From the NCBI GenBank assembly GCA_030760725.1, contig JASWHV010000003.1, positions 115,910,153 to 115,974,152 on the forward strand: a DNA stretch of 64,000 nucleotides, in the 5' to 3' direction. Below, piece by piece: positions 35,283 to 47,945 of this stretch. The stretch is from Neostapfia colusana. Its lineage: Eukaryota > Streptophyta > Magnoliopsida > Poales > Poaceae. A model generated the notes under the pieces. It saw only the letters and a list, made by a program, of their open reading frames with translations, searched no databases and was not told where the DNA came from. The number at the start of each line of letters is the position of its first letter. Within the stretch, counting starts at the first letter, position 1. Position numbers and translations under genes: made by a program.

Positions 35283-36765
35283 CTGTAAAAATATATTTGA
35301 GAAATGTCAAATATTTATTTAAACAGTAAACCATTGAGTTATAACATAAGACATGTCATTGAACCCATAAACTTGGAAACATAGTTCAAATTTTAAGCAA
35401 ATTTGACTGCTGATCTGCTGTTCAACATGACAGCCCTGATCAGTTCCCATATCAACCTGATTTAGGCCATGTTAAAGGCAAAACCAATTCTGGAGCTCAA
35501 CATCAAAGTTAAATCTAACTTCAATAGCTTTCCAGAAAGTATTTGCTTGGCCTAACATCTGTCCTGGTTCAAAAGTTATGAGATGCAAAGTTAACAGAAT
35601 TTCTGGAGAAATTTGGACAGCACCTCCCTGCTTTAGGTACTGATTTGATCCAAGAATTCCAGTTAATTCTGCTCCCAATCTGACAAAACTTTCTGTTACA
35701 AAGTTGTAACCCATATCATAAGCTTTCCAGAACTACCTCATTTTCTATTTTTGGATTTTTATGCAGGAAGTTATACTCAATTTACAGAGAGTTTACAGAG
35801 AGTCTTTACTCTGTCCTGTTTTCTGGACAGCTTCAACTCTACTGCATTTTTCGATTGGTTAAGGGACGAAACACCTCTGGACCTCAACAGAAAGGTTGTA
35901 AAGCTCTTCCAAAACTTTCCAGAAATGTATCATATGACCCAACCTCGAAAGAACTCAACCTCTAACCTCTGATTAACTCCAGCCTTAACTCAGCTGAAAA
36001 CAGAGTGCTCTGTCCTTAACAACCTATAAGTTGAAAACTTGTTAACTTTGAATATCCTGATTAAGGGAAGGAGTTACCTCAAGTTTTACTACTTTGGATT
36101 AAAACCTTCAAGTTTATACAATGAAGTTATTCATTTAGCGGGGTGTGACGTCGATGCGTCAGCAGATTATGTCAGTACTACGTCCTCACAAAGAAAAACC
36201 TATACCGGACTTAGCCGGCTTCGTTAATTCAGTGGCACTAAACGTCACTCACACACGGATGCTACACGTCTACCGTTTCATGGTTAGACTACCTGCAGAA
36301 ACTCAAACAATCATCAGACTCGGCTGCACATCGAGCCCGGTATCCATACAGTTCGTACACCCGGCCGTCATCACTCGCCCGGATGTTCTCAAGCCAAACA
36401 CGCCTTGAGTTACGTGTTCACGTTTCAGACCACGTGACGGGGTCTCCAAAATTGCACCACGCACGCCAGGGACAGACGTTGCTCGAATACCCCAAACGAC
36501 ATGAAGAGTCGTAGAGGATACCAAAGCGAGTCGGGTTACCTGCCACCCGTGGGGCTCCACCCTTCAGCTTGTGCGCACTGGTGGACAGCGCTTAGGTGCA
36601 CCCCCCAAGACATACACGTCCCGAGATGCACGATTTTTGGACATAATCAAATAGGTTAGTATGCCACTTTCTATATGCTAATAACATCCTTATACGGGCT
36701 ACTAACTCGTTCCTCACTGGATTTTTGAAAAAGATGACCTTTTTGGTGCGTTAAACCTCAAGCGA
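35283..36765 (-). other. Element E leader, no gene
   Basis: About 1.5 kb between the primer-binding site and orf0. The block 36316-36640 is closely similar to the leader of B at 41627-41960 (shared GACTCGGCTGCACA and CCGGCCGTCATCACTCG words). 35480-36060 resembles the module-rich leader of A and B. Plus-strand open frames here are antisense and unsupported. Confidence 0.75.
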
Positions 36766-36777
36766 GCTCTGATACCA
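36766..36777 (-). promoter_or_regulatory. Element E primer-binding site
   Basis: Reverse strand TGGTATCAGAGC, complementary to initiator tRNA-Met, 4 bases from the 5' LTR. Confidence 0.93.
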
Positions 36778-36781
36778 ACGC

Positions 36782-39700
36782 TGACACGACCCCACGGTCT
36801 TGTCGAGCCAGGATCACGCTGAGGGGTGCTGCGTTGCACAGCACCGAATAACACACTTCAAAGGTACAAAGAGGAAGCAAAACTTTTATTACATAAAGTG
36901 ATTTATGAACATTTTTACATTAAAATAAGTCCAGTCCACACTCACGGGCGTAGACTACGCATCAAGTTCACGTTCAGCCCTTGAACGTGTCCTTGCTAGC
37001 ACACACACTAACTCTGCGGCGTGCACGGCTCCCATTCGACGGGGTTCCCCTCCTGGTGTTCCATCTCATCTTCGGGAGCCCCTTCCTCATAGAACCCTGA
37101 AAAAGCTTCAAACACAAGCAGTGAGCACGAAGGCTCAGCAAGACTGACCCGTCTCTCCTAAACATGGAACTTCTACATGAGGGATTGATAGGGACATGAG
37201 GTAAAATCATTTGTAAGGACTCGCCTATTTAGTGGAACTTTACTTTCACGTTTTAGCAGCAGGTTGTGGAGAACCTTACGCTAAGGCACATGAGAGAGCC
37301 ACAATCAAACAAGAAACGCATTTCTCTCATGTACTTTGCCCAAAGTTGAAAGGAACTTTAATTAGCTCTAAACTACAGCAAATCATTAACAATCAAAGTC
37401 CATCTCTCAATCAGCAACATTTTAACATGTAACTAGCCTGTTCTTTCTATGTCACGGTACAGTGAACAAGTGGTACTCACTGACCATGAGGGACGGCAAT
37501 TATAGTCGATTTACACCTGCAGGGTTACCCGAATAACCCGTCACGTACGCCCGTACTCAATGTTGCCTACAACAACCATCACGGACGCCGTACGCAACCA
37601 CCTTTTGCCCGTCAGCCAAATATTGAACCGGTCCCATCGTCCCGAGCAAGAGGTCTCTGCACGTGCATCTCCGTGCCGCCAGCCGATTTACACCTCGAGC
37701 TCTCAACCTACCCTCTGAACGACGGGCAATGCCTCAATACCCAGCTACCCAAGTTACATCGGTTTCCCGGTTCCCATATAGCCGGTAGGTCTTCGGTACT
37801 GTTCTAGCTAGTTCAACAGGCCTGCACACGGCTCGGTCCTCAATCGACACAAGCGCACACAGGCCCCAAAGTCCTGTTGCCCTTACTCTCCGCTCGGTCT
37901 CATTTTTCTTGCCATGTGTATCATGTGCTATCTCTACCCGAGTTCCGAGTGCTTCTAGCCTATGCTCGCGAGTAGTTCCAACTACTCAACTTGTACCGAA
38001 TCCTACACTATCTTAGCATTGCAGTAGCTAACGGGGTTTGCAATTCTAAACCCAACCCATGGTTTTCTTGGCTATGCAATTGGGTTTCCAAACAAGACTC
38101 TAATGCAAGGAATCATAATACTCAAGGAAGTGCTCAAAACAATAAAAATTTGTAAAATGGTTAATGCAAACCGGAGCTTGCCTTGCTGCTCTTGGTCGTA
38201 GGCTAGCTGCTCCTCCGGAGTAACGAAGTCTAGGACTTCGGGTTCCTCCTCGACCTTAGCGACTACATGACATACAAGTATATGTATTAATTTAAATGCA
38301 TTTGATTGAATTTAAACTTATGAAGTCTATAACTCTTAGTAGACAGACCCAATGACAGTGAAACTTTTACAGTGGCTTGGTTATAACCTAAACAGAGACT
38401 TGGTCAAGTTTTAGTTGCAGCAAAGCTCATTTGAGCCCTCCACAATTAATTATGTACTTGACCTTAATTGAAGGCTTTTAGGGTGTTCTAAGGATTTTCA
38501 TGAAACAAACTATGACTTTCTGAAAACTAGATTTTCAGAGGGTTCTAATGGAGTTGGTCTCACCTAATTTGAAGGTTTCTAGCTAAAGATATGAGCTAAA
38601 CAATTTCAGGGAAAATTCTGAAAATGTTTCTGAACATTTTCTATTTTCTCTGGAACAGTTTCACTAATCACACCATTAGGTGGATTAAATGAGCTCAAAT
38701 GGATCTGAAATATTTATGGTAGTTCAGAGACATTTTGATGAACATCCCAGCAAAATTTCAGAGTTTTCCTCCCAAGGATTCTCCAGTTAAAATTCCAAAC
38801 AGTTTAAATTTGAGGAATTAATTCTGGAGAATTAAGGATTTTCATGAAGTGAAACTTGATTTTCTGGAAAGTGCTCAGAGAGCTGAATCCAACAAAATTT
38901 GGTTCACTCAATTTGGAGCTTTTTAGCCAAAGTTATGAGGATTTGAAGTTTGAAGGAATTCTGAAAATCGGGGGAAAAGTTTCAATCTGCCGGGGCCCGC
39001 GGGGACACGTGTTAGGCGTGGAGGCGACAGCACACTGAGGCCCACAGGGTTTTTGCGAGCCAGCAAACCAGATCCTGGCCACAGCCCGATCCCGATTCAA
39101 AATATCTGCCGCTGACAGCTGGGGCCCACCCCCTTCGTCTACCTCTCGCCGCCCGCGCTCTGCCGCCGGGGTACCTCGCCGGAGAGCTCGCCGGCAGCTT
39201 CTGTAAAGTTCCAAACTTCACGACTTTGGCCGCCCCTGCCTACTTTCACTCGGGGAACATGATTCCGGCCTCAGCTCGTCATGAAAATGACCGGCACATG
39301 GTCGGCGACGAGCAGCAGCCTCTGGAGAACTTCGGCCGTGTTGCCCGTCCTCCCTAGCACTTCATCCGATCAAGCTAAGGGCCGTCGAGCATCAGTGGAC
39401 CATAGGAAAGGTCGACTTGAGCTCCACGGAGATCGGGAAGGGCTGTGTTGGGCTGTCACCGTGCGACCTATGCCGGAAATCGGGATATCTACCAAAACTC
39501 GAAGAACAGCGGTTTCCCTCCACGGTTCTTCGTGGTTCCTGCTCCTATTAACTCGTACGGGCTACTAGAAGTGATCCTCTACATGAGAGGATGAGTGATG
39601 CAGTGTGGCTTACGAATTTCTCTGATCGGTACAGACCTCACTTTTGCACACCCTTTCAAAAACATGAAATTCCGTCCTAAGCAGCGTTTGTCACGCCGCC

Positions 39701-40796
39701 GGAGCTTGCGGGAATGAAAGAGGGACTGAAGGCGAACCACTTTGCTGTTCACAGCTCGGTGAACGGTAGGCTGTGGTGGCCGGACGAATGGTTCCCGCAG
39801 CGGCGGCTTGAGCTGAACCAGCAGAGAAAGGATCGCCGCGGTGGAGCTCGGGGAAGACCGCGCAGGGTCTGGAACCGATGTGAGGGTGTTGAAGATGGCT
39901 TGGCGCACCCGGTGCTGGTCTCAGATCGCCGGGAGGGTCACTGGATTGGCCGGGCGACGAGGAACCGAAAGTTCACTCGGGAGGCGAGGAGCTTCGGCTT
40001 TTCTGGGTGGAAATGCGACGAGGCAGCGGTGAAGACCCCCTGCGACTGCTCGGGCGCGCAGATAAGGGCGGCAAGCAGCTGCTGTCCTCACTGTTTCTTC
40101 ACCGTGGCGGTCGCTGCAGCGCGCGCGAGTACCCGAGCTGAGCTCTCAGTCGGTTTCTTTTGCCTCAGTGGCTGACATGTGGGTCCCACCGGGGGTTTTA
40201 ACCTCTGAAATTCACTCCTAATCACTGTGGTAAACAGTGAGCCCCGAAATACCAATGGTGATTCAAATTATTCACCCATGCGCCATTTGAATTGATTAGA
40301 ATTCAAATTGGGTTTGGTTTGAATGAATTTCAGCACATGTTCAGTTTGAAATTCAAATAAAGTTTGAATTTTCCCCACTTAGCTCATGTCAAGATCAACT
40401 CCAAATGGAGTGAAAATTGGTGTGTGAGCTCACAAAAATGTGCTGAATGAGAATATGCCTCCCACTTTTGAATTCATGGGATAAAAACAGTTTGAATTTG
40501 AATATGGTTTCAAAATGCCCTCTTTCTAGCTATACCCAAAATGACCTCAAAAAGGTTTTGAATTTGGGTGAAACTTGGCATGGACATCCTTAGCATTGTG
40601 TAGGAGTTTTCATATGCCCAGCCTCTCTATATCACATGTGGGAAATACCACTTTTGCAATATGTGAGTTTGTTCTCTAATGAGCATGTTGATGGTGGTTA
40701 CTTGCTCTTCATTTGTGTTCAACAACTTGCTTCAAATGAGGTGTGTGGTGTTGTGATGAACACTTTAAACATGTGTCAAAAACTGAGGCCCTTACA
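36782..40796 (-). repeat. Element E right (5') LTR (4015 bp)
   Basis: Aligned with 26417-30451 along its whole length. It contains a second copy of the spliced-peptide segment. Confidence 0.95.
37008..38262 (-). CDS. Element E right LTR: second copy of the putative two-exon acidic peptide
   Basis: Exons 38262-38182 (81 nt) and 37096-37008 (89 nt), with the GC donor and TTTTTCAG acceptor kept and both frames open. The last exon differs from the left copy by three residues (for example EDEMEH versus EEETEP) and ends EPCTPQS then TAG. No stop or shift has arisen although the LTRs have diverged by a few percent. Confidence 0.5.
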
Positions 40797-40801
40797 TTAA
40801 C
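40797..40801. repeat. Target-site duplication of element E, right copy (TTAAC)
   Basis: Identical to 26412-26416. Confidence 0.95.
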
Positions 40802-42084
40802 TCAAATATCTTTCCAACGAGTATTCACATGCCTCTATATCACTTCTGGATCAAAATTATGATTTTTCAAAGTTGACAGAATTCCTGGATAAAATTTGCC
40901 AGCATCTCCTTTGTATGTGGCTGGTTTTATGACAGTTGTATATGCAAATACAATAGGAATCTTAACAAACTTTGAACTACAACAATGTTGCTTATCTCAT
41001 AAATTTATAACGGTGTATCATATGACCCTTAGGGATTTTTCTACAGAAAGTTATAAGTGTTATACAGAAACATCCAGGGAGGTTTGCATCTGTCCTGTTT
41101 TCTGAACAGTTTGAAGTCAACTGAACATTCAACCAATTTGGCTTGTGATTTTGCTCTGGAGGTCTACAAAGAAGCTGTAGAGCACTTAAAAAACTTTCCA
41201 GAACTGTATCATACACCTCCATTGGGTAAAGCTACTCAGAGTTATGCTATGTCAAAGTCCAGCAAAAATTTCTGCCAAAACAGAGCACTCTGTTTTTTAG
41301 AAACATAGAAACCTATCAATTCTCCCCTTTGAAGCTTAGTTCAGATGAGGGGTTTATTAACTAATATGTGTTTTCCAACTTCCATTTTTAGTTTAAAGTT
41401 AGTCACGAATGATTTATTCATAGGAAAGAAGTTATAAAATGTAGTACGGTGGCGATGCACCGTAAAACATATGACGGTACTACGTTGCCTCACAAAAGAA
41501 AATTCTAACCGGATCATACCAGCATATTCGTATCATAGGTGGCACTAAAACGGTCACTCGCAAACATGTTCTACTCGTGCTATGGTTTCGTGATTAATCC
41601 TGCAAATAACTCACACAATCTTCAGACTCGGCTGCACACCGAGCCCGGTATCCATACAGTTCATACACCCGGCCGTCATCACTCGACCGGATGTTCTCAA
41701 GCCAAACACGCCTTGAGCTACATGTTCACGTTACTGACCACGTGACAGGGTCTCCCAAATTGCCCAAAGCACACCAGGGACAGACGTTGCTCGAATACCC
41801 CAAACGACATGAAGAGTCGTAGAGGATATTAAAGCGGGTCGGGTTACCTGCCACCCGTGAGGCTCCACCCTTCAGCTTGTGCGCACTGGTGGACAGCGCT
41901 TACGTGCACCCCCCAAGACATAAAACGTCCCAAGATGCACGATTTTCCAACATAACAAATAAGTTAGGTTGCCACCTTCATATTAAGCTAATAATAGTCC
42001 TTATGTGGGCCTAGTACCGTGTCCTCACCGTAACCTAAGTTTTTGTCGTAATACGATCCTTATTCCATGCGCTATTACCAATGC
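40802..42084 (-). other. Element B leader (5' untranslated), no gene
   Basis: The minus strand runs from the primer-binding site to the insertion point of E and then continues at 26411-26311. It is similar to the leader of A (9890-10380) and, around 41627-41960, to the leader of E. No orf0-like frame is present, and short open frames here are antisense. Confidence 0.75.
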
Positions 42085-42097
42085 GGCTCTGGTACCA
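42085..42097 (-). promoter_or_regulatory. Element B primer-binding site
   Basis: Reverse strand TGGTACCAGAGCC, one base off the usual initiator tRNA-Met complement, 3 bases from the LTR end at 42101. Confidence 0.88.
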
Positions 42098-42100
42098 TGC

Positions 42101-45100
42101 TGAGAGGGACCACGACGCCCGTTCAATCATGGGGTCGTGCCACTCGCCCGGGAATCGCATTGGGTGGTGTCGTGATACGCGGCACGCAACAGCACACATA
42201 TAAGGGAACATGTATTACATAAATCAAAAGCGGAAGCTTACAACTGTTTCTTTGTAAATAATTTACATCAAATAACTACAGCGGAAGACTATAATCATCT
42301 CACGTCGAATAACTACTAAGCACTCGAGGAGAAGTCCAGCCCGCGGACTCTTCTCTCTAGCAACACGAAATCATACGGCAGCAGCTGGGTTCTCCACGTG
42401 TTAAATGACTCGGAAGTCTCTGAGTCTCACAGGACAACCTTCTCAATAGCACCGAGGTTAACCTGCAAACCCACTCATATAGCAAGCGTGAGCACATAGG
42501 CTCAGCAAGACTGACCCGTCTCACCTAAACATGTAACTCTAAATGCTAGGATTGCAATATGAAATAGGAAGGTCAGTTGCAAAAGACTCGCCTAATTATT
42601 TGAACCTTACTTTCAAGTTTTTGCAGCAGGTTGTGGAGAACTTCACGCTAAGGCACATGAGAGAGCCGCAATCAAACAAGAAACACATTTATCTCATGTA
42701 CTTTGCCCAAAGTTGAAAAGAACTTTAATTAGCTCTAGTCTACAACAGTTCATTAACAAGCAATGTATAGCTTCCAATCAGCAAAATTTTAACATGTATC
42801 TAGCCTGTTCTTTCTACGTCACGGTACAGTGAACAAGTGGTACTCACTGACCACGAGGGACGGTGATTATAATCGATTTACACCTGCTGGGTTACCCAAA
42901 AACCCGTCACGTACGCCCGTACTCGATGTTGCCTACAACAACCATCACGGACGTTGTACACAACTACCTTTCACCCATTAGCCAATTATTGAACCGGTCC
43001 TTTTGTCCCGAGCAAGAGGTCTCTGCGCGCACATCCACAGTGCCGCCAGCTGATTTACACCTCGAGCTCTCAACCTACCCTCTGAACGACAGGCAATGCC
43101 TCAATACCTAGCTACCCGAGTTACATCGGTTTCCCGGTTCCCATATATCCGGTAGGTATTCGGTACTGTTCTATCTTGTTCAACAGGCCCGCACACGGCT
43201 CGGTCCTCAATCGACACAAGCGGAGCTATAGCACCCAGGCCCCAAAGTCCTGCTGCCCTTACTCTCCGCTCGGTCTCATTTTTCTTGCCATGTGGTCCAT
43301 TTGCTATTTTTACCCGAGCGAAGTGCCTCTAGCCTATTCTCGCGAGTAGTTCCAACTACTCGACTTGTACCGAATCCTACTCTATCTTAGCATTGCAGTG
43401 GCTAACGAGGTTTTCAATCCTAATCCCAACCCATGGTTTTCTTGGCTATGCAATTGGGTTTCAAACAAGACTCTAATGCAAGCATTTATTGAGTGCTCAA
43501 AATAAGTTCTCAAAACAGTAAAACTTTGTAAAAAGGTTAATGCAAACCGGAGCTTGCCTATTTTGCAGGGTAGTAGTATATAATAGAAGTTAGTGATATT
43601 CAATCCCTTGATCTTTCTGAATTTCCTCAACTGATCCACACGTCAAGGGATGACTCCGTCGAAGTCCTTCGTCGTGAACCCTATCGACATGTATATGCAT
43701 AATCTTTAATCATGCAATTTAAAGACTTTAGAGATTAAAACTTCTTAAGAGCAGAGGCTGTGTGGAGATCCTAAGATAATGTTGTTGCCTCTTTTGTGCA
43801 AAGAACTCAAACAAACTAAATCTACCTTAGATGTTTCATTACATCTCTAGCTAAGTTTCTAATGACATATAAGATGAGCTCTAATGATTTGGACATAACT
43901 AAAGATCCTGTTCTCAAATGACTTCAAATTTTTTTACAGGAAGTCATACACTACACAGTGACTTAGCTTGCCAAATTGCAGCTGAAGTGGAAAAAAATTG
44001 TGTCTCCCACAATTTCCACACAAACCCCCATGTTGTTCTTCACATACAATAGAATGGAGAACAAGGACAGGGAGATCCAAGGCTCAATTTGAGCTGAAAG
44101 TTTGCATGTGAATTCCTGGTCACATGAAAGTGTTATGGACCAAAAATGAACATTTTTCATGTAGTGTTATATTCAGAACAATCCCCTAAGCAATTAAGCA
44201 AATAGAAATTAATTCTGAATTAACTCACATGTTCATGCTCAACTTAATGAACTACAATTTCAATTACAGTTCATAGAGTCCGCATGAATTTGCCTAGGAC
44301 TTTTTGAGCTAAGAATTGCCCAGAAATGATTTTTTCCAACTCTGGGACAATTTCTGAAAAGTCTCTGTATTCATTTGAATACAGTACATTGGAATCTGAA
44401 TTCTCCCATACAATTCAGCTCCAAATGAGCTGAAATATTTACAGGAGTTCAATAAGATCATAAGGATTATACTGGCAAAATTTGAGGATTTTTGGATAAA
44501 CCAAACTCCCTCTAAAATTCTTTTACTTATAAGCTTCAAATAATTTTCCAGAAATAATTATTGAATTTCATACAAATTGGGTTGCATATTTGGATAGAGT
44601 CTTTCAATCTGAATCTAACCCAATTTGAATCACTAAATTTGGAGGTTCCTACACAAAGATATGATCTTTACAAGAATTGGGTAAAATCTGAAAATGAACT
44701 CTGTTCTATTTTTCCAATTTTCAGAGACATAAGGAATTAACACCACATTAGGTCAAGCAAATGAGGTCCAATGCCTCTGAAATTTTTACTGGAGTTCAAT
44801 TGTTTTTGGAGGAATCTCCTGCCCAAATTTTGAAATTTTCCAATACACAGAACTCCTGAAAGAATTCCTACAATATTTTCTTATATGAATTAATGATCCC
44901 AATACAGGGTTTTTCATAAATATTGGGCTGCATCCCTGGATAGTATTTTTTGAGAGGAATCTAAAAAATTTGTTTCACAATTTTTGGACATTCCTACACA
45001 AAGTTATGGCTCTCCAAAGTTTTAACTAAAATGGAAAATTCTGGAAATGTTTAAAAGCTGACTGTGGGTCCGGGCTACGTGTCACTCACAGAAACAAAGA

Positions 45101-46911
45101 CACACGGGGCCACACATTTCCATTTGTGCAGTCACACCGGATCCAACAGCCATAGATGATCGGGTTTTTATATTTCCTATCACTAACGACTGGGCCCGCT
45201 GAACCCTTCTTCAACCTTGGTCAGTTCCCACGCCGCGAGCCCGCGCCCCCGCCCTCGCTGGAGATCACCGGAAATCGGTCTCCCGGCCCCTGCCCGAGCC
45301 CCTGCTCGCCGACAGGTCCTAACCCGCCACGCTGAGCACGATAATGAAGTTTCCCCCAGCCAGCAAGGCCTCTACGGTGGCTAGCGGCGGTGCGGCAGCT
45401 CGGTACACGATCGGCGACGTCGGCCGGCGGCCCTAGCACGCTAACAGCTCGGTAAAAAACGGTGCTACAGCACCAGTGAACTATGAGGGAGCTCGATCTA
45501 GCCTAAAAAATGCTCGGGAACGGTGGCAAATAGGGTTTCACCGTGCGACCGCAGTCCCCCGCCTCGGTTGCCGTTAGAAAACCGTGAAATACCCGACCTA
45601 TGTGCAGTTTCAGGATAGAAATGTGAAGAGCAAAGGATCGCCTACTACTTTGGGTCCCTTGTGCAAGATTTGATGGCCTAAGAATGAGAATCGAGGTCGA
45701 ATTTTAGATTACCGTGCCGGAAGGTCGGTTTGAGCACGCCGGAGGAAAATTTCCAAATTCTCTCTCGGTCATTCATGGCATGGTCTGAGCTCGGGAGGAG
45801 AGTAGCACGGTGCCTTGGTGCGTCCAAGGGCGCCGGTACTTGGCCGTGACAAGCACCAGGTTGGGCTGTCCACGGATGCCTCCTCATCGGTTATTGTTCG
45901 GCCGCCGCACGGACGCGGTGTTCCCGGGGTAGGAGAGCCGAACACCGGTCGGTGGCGCGTCGAGGGGGACGACGGTGAGGTCCTGGTGCCGTTTTGCTAC
46001 TTACTAGTCTCTGTTCGTGATCACTAGAGCCGGCTGCCGATCAAATGAAGGTAGCGGTGGTGGCTCTGTTCAGGGCGCGAGGGAAGAAGAAAACAGAGCG
46101 GGTTCCTCGGGGTTGTGGCAAGAGAACACGGCCGAGGTGATAAGAAGGGGAAAGCAGCTCGCCAGGCGCCAACCGATCAAAGAGGAGGTGGCTCGGGAGC
46201 TGTCGCTGTCTTGCCTCGGTGTCGACCGGCGCTGCACCCCTCTGTGTCGAGTGAACCGACTGAGGACCTCAAACAGAGACCGTGTACTCTGCACTCTAAA
46301 GATCTTTTCCAATTCCACTCCCTCAATGACATTTGGGTCCCACCACAGCTCCTCCTTATCCCCTAAAATATCTCCCAAAGTTTGAATATGGTGGAATTCA
46401 ATTTGGAAATTCAAATATGATATGCATTTGGACAATTTGGCAAGTTTCATCCAAATTCAAATGGGCATTTGAATTCTTTGCAATTTAAAGTCCATTTTGG
46501 AAAATGAGTTGCAAAATATTCCAACAAATCATGAAACTTTGCATACCCACTAATTTGGACCTAAGGAATTCAAATATGAAATCTGATTTTTAATTTGGCT
46601 GCTGCAAATGAGATTTTTAGCACAAAAGTTTTGAAATTCATTGTGTTGCTCTCATTTGAATTTTGAGTTGAACAAATTTGTTCCAAATCTGACTTTAGCT
46701 TTCTCACACATATGGGAACCTCCCATCTTTGTTTTAGATACTTCTTGGTTTTTCCAAGTCTTCAAATAAACATTTGAACTAGTGTGAAGAAAGCCCTCAT
46801 GTGTGTTATCACATGTGGAAAAAGTTTTAACAAGTCCCATTTTTCATACCTATGAAACTAACTTTGTGCAAACATGAGTTCCTTTGTATTCATATTTTTT
46901 GGACTTTTACA
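42101..46911 (-). repeat. Element B right (5') LTR (4811 bp)
   Basis: Uninterrupted copy of the LTR that A disrupts on the left. Plus strand TGAGAGGG...TTTTACA. It gives the reference site for the insertion of A (GCTAACAGC at about 45441). AT-rich to 45060, GC-rich to about 46310, AT-rich to the end. No coding frame supported. Confidence 0.95.
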
Positions 46912-46916
46912 ATTTT
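46912..46916. repeat. Target-site duplication of element B, right copy (ATTTT)
   Basis: Identical to 1097-1101. Confidence 0.95.
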
Positions 46917-47945
46917 GGTCTCACGAACGCTCCGGCACATTTCATGTACCTCATGAACTCGGTGTTCATGCTGGAGCTGGACAAGTTCGTTGTGGTGTTC
47001 ATTGATGATATCTTGGTTTACTCCAAGTAAGAAGCAGAACACGCCGGACACCTGAGAATCGTCCTTCAACGACTGCGAGACCATCAGCTTTATGCTAAGT
47101 TCAGCAAATGTGAGTTTTGGATCAGCCAAGTGCCATTTTTGGGACATATCATCTTAGCGGAAGGCATTGCGGTTGACCCAAGCAAAATTGAACAAGTGCT
47201 GAAATGGAAAGCCCCCACTTCTGTCCATGAAGTCAGAAGCTTCCTCGATTTAGCGGGATATTACCGGAGATTCATTCCAAGCTTCTCCAAGCTTGATAAG
47301 TCAATCACTGAACTGTTAAAGAAGGGGACTAAATATGTTTGGAACTCAGCATGTGAAGGAGCGTTCCAAGCATTTGTGAAGCATCTCACAACAGCCACGG
47401 TCTTAGCTCAACCGGATACGACTAAGCCCTTCGACGTGTATTGTGATGCATCCGGTATCGGGCTTGGCTGCGTGTTGATGCAAGAAGGATGTGTGGTCGC
47501 GTATGGCTCCCATCAACTGCAAAACCATGAGCAGCACTATCCGACTCATGATCTTGAGCTCGCTGCTGTGGTTTTGGCGCTAAAAATGTGGAGGCACTAT
47601 CTCCTGGGGAATTTGGTGGATCTCTACACCGACCACAAGAGCTTAAAGTATATCTTCACCCAGAAGGAGCTGAATATGAGGCAAAGGAGGTGGTTAGAAC
47701 TAATCAAAGACTATGAGATTGAGATCCATTACCACCCCTGCAAGGCGAATGTGGTTGCCGACGCGCTGAGCCAGAAATCACATGTCCATAACCTCACCAT
47801 TACACCGATGGACGAGGAAGAGCCGAGTTTATACTTGGTTCCTTATGGATTACTTTACAACCTTGCTCTCATCCCTACCATTAGGGAGGATATCATTGCA
47901 GCTCAGAAAGTTGACAAGGGCATGGCACATCTCCAGATACGGATA
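46917..47945 (+). pseudogene. Element C: RT second half, RNase H and start of integrase
   Basis: Continues the frame left at 1101: FGLTNAP-AHFMYLMNS, VVVFIDDILVYSK (FIDD about 46998-47009), a TAA at 47028-47030, then an open frame of about 300 codons in the same phase. CEFWISQVPFLGH keeps Trp. RNase H residues are visible in VYCDASGIGLGC, LELAAVV, YTDHKSL and ADALS. The text then reads IREDIIAAQKVDKGMAHL, the approach to the integrase zinc domain, and ends at 47945 where the G LTR begins. Apart from the TAA this half is well preserved. Confidence 0.93.

Larger units (their letters stand above)
26417..40796 (-). mobile_element. Element E: Ty3/gypsy (Tekay/Del-like) LTR retrotransposon with orf0, 3' end of internal region missing
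   Basis: Minus-strand element: left (3') LTR 26417-30451, internal region 30452-36781, primer-binding site 36766-36777, right (5') LTR 36782-40796, perfect TSD TTAAC. The coding order on the minus strand is orf0, gag, protease, RT, RNase H and integrase N-terminal half, so it is the least eroded gypsy element here. It lacks the integrase C-terminal half, chromodomain and polypurine tract, because the integrase gene runs straight into the 3' LTR at 30451/30452. LTRs differ by roughly 3 percent in the parts compared. Confidence 0.94.
1102..46911 (-). mobile_element. Element B: Ty3/gypsy (Tekay/Del-like) LTR retrotransposon, non-autonomous, hosting A (with D) and E
   Basis: Minus-strand element. 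The 3' LTR is on the left (1102-4442 plus 21946-23410, net 4806 bp), the polypurine tract is at 23411-23425, and degenerate pol-gag runs to about 26310. Leader sequence follows at 26311-26411 and 40802-42084. The primer-binding site is at 42085-42097 and the 5' LTR at 42101-46911 (4811 bp). TSD ATTTT is perfect. A and E are inserted in it, each with its own TSD. The LTR copies differ by several percent in the parts I compared, more than for D and F, which agrees with B being older than its guests. The left terminal dinucleotide has decayed (TT instead of TG). Confidence 0.93.

Noticed and set aside
40896..41308. Short plus-strand frames in the B leader
   Set aside because: Antisense to the element, short, and the matching leader of A is not open in the corresponding frames.
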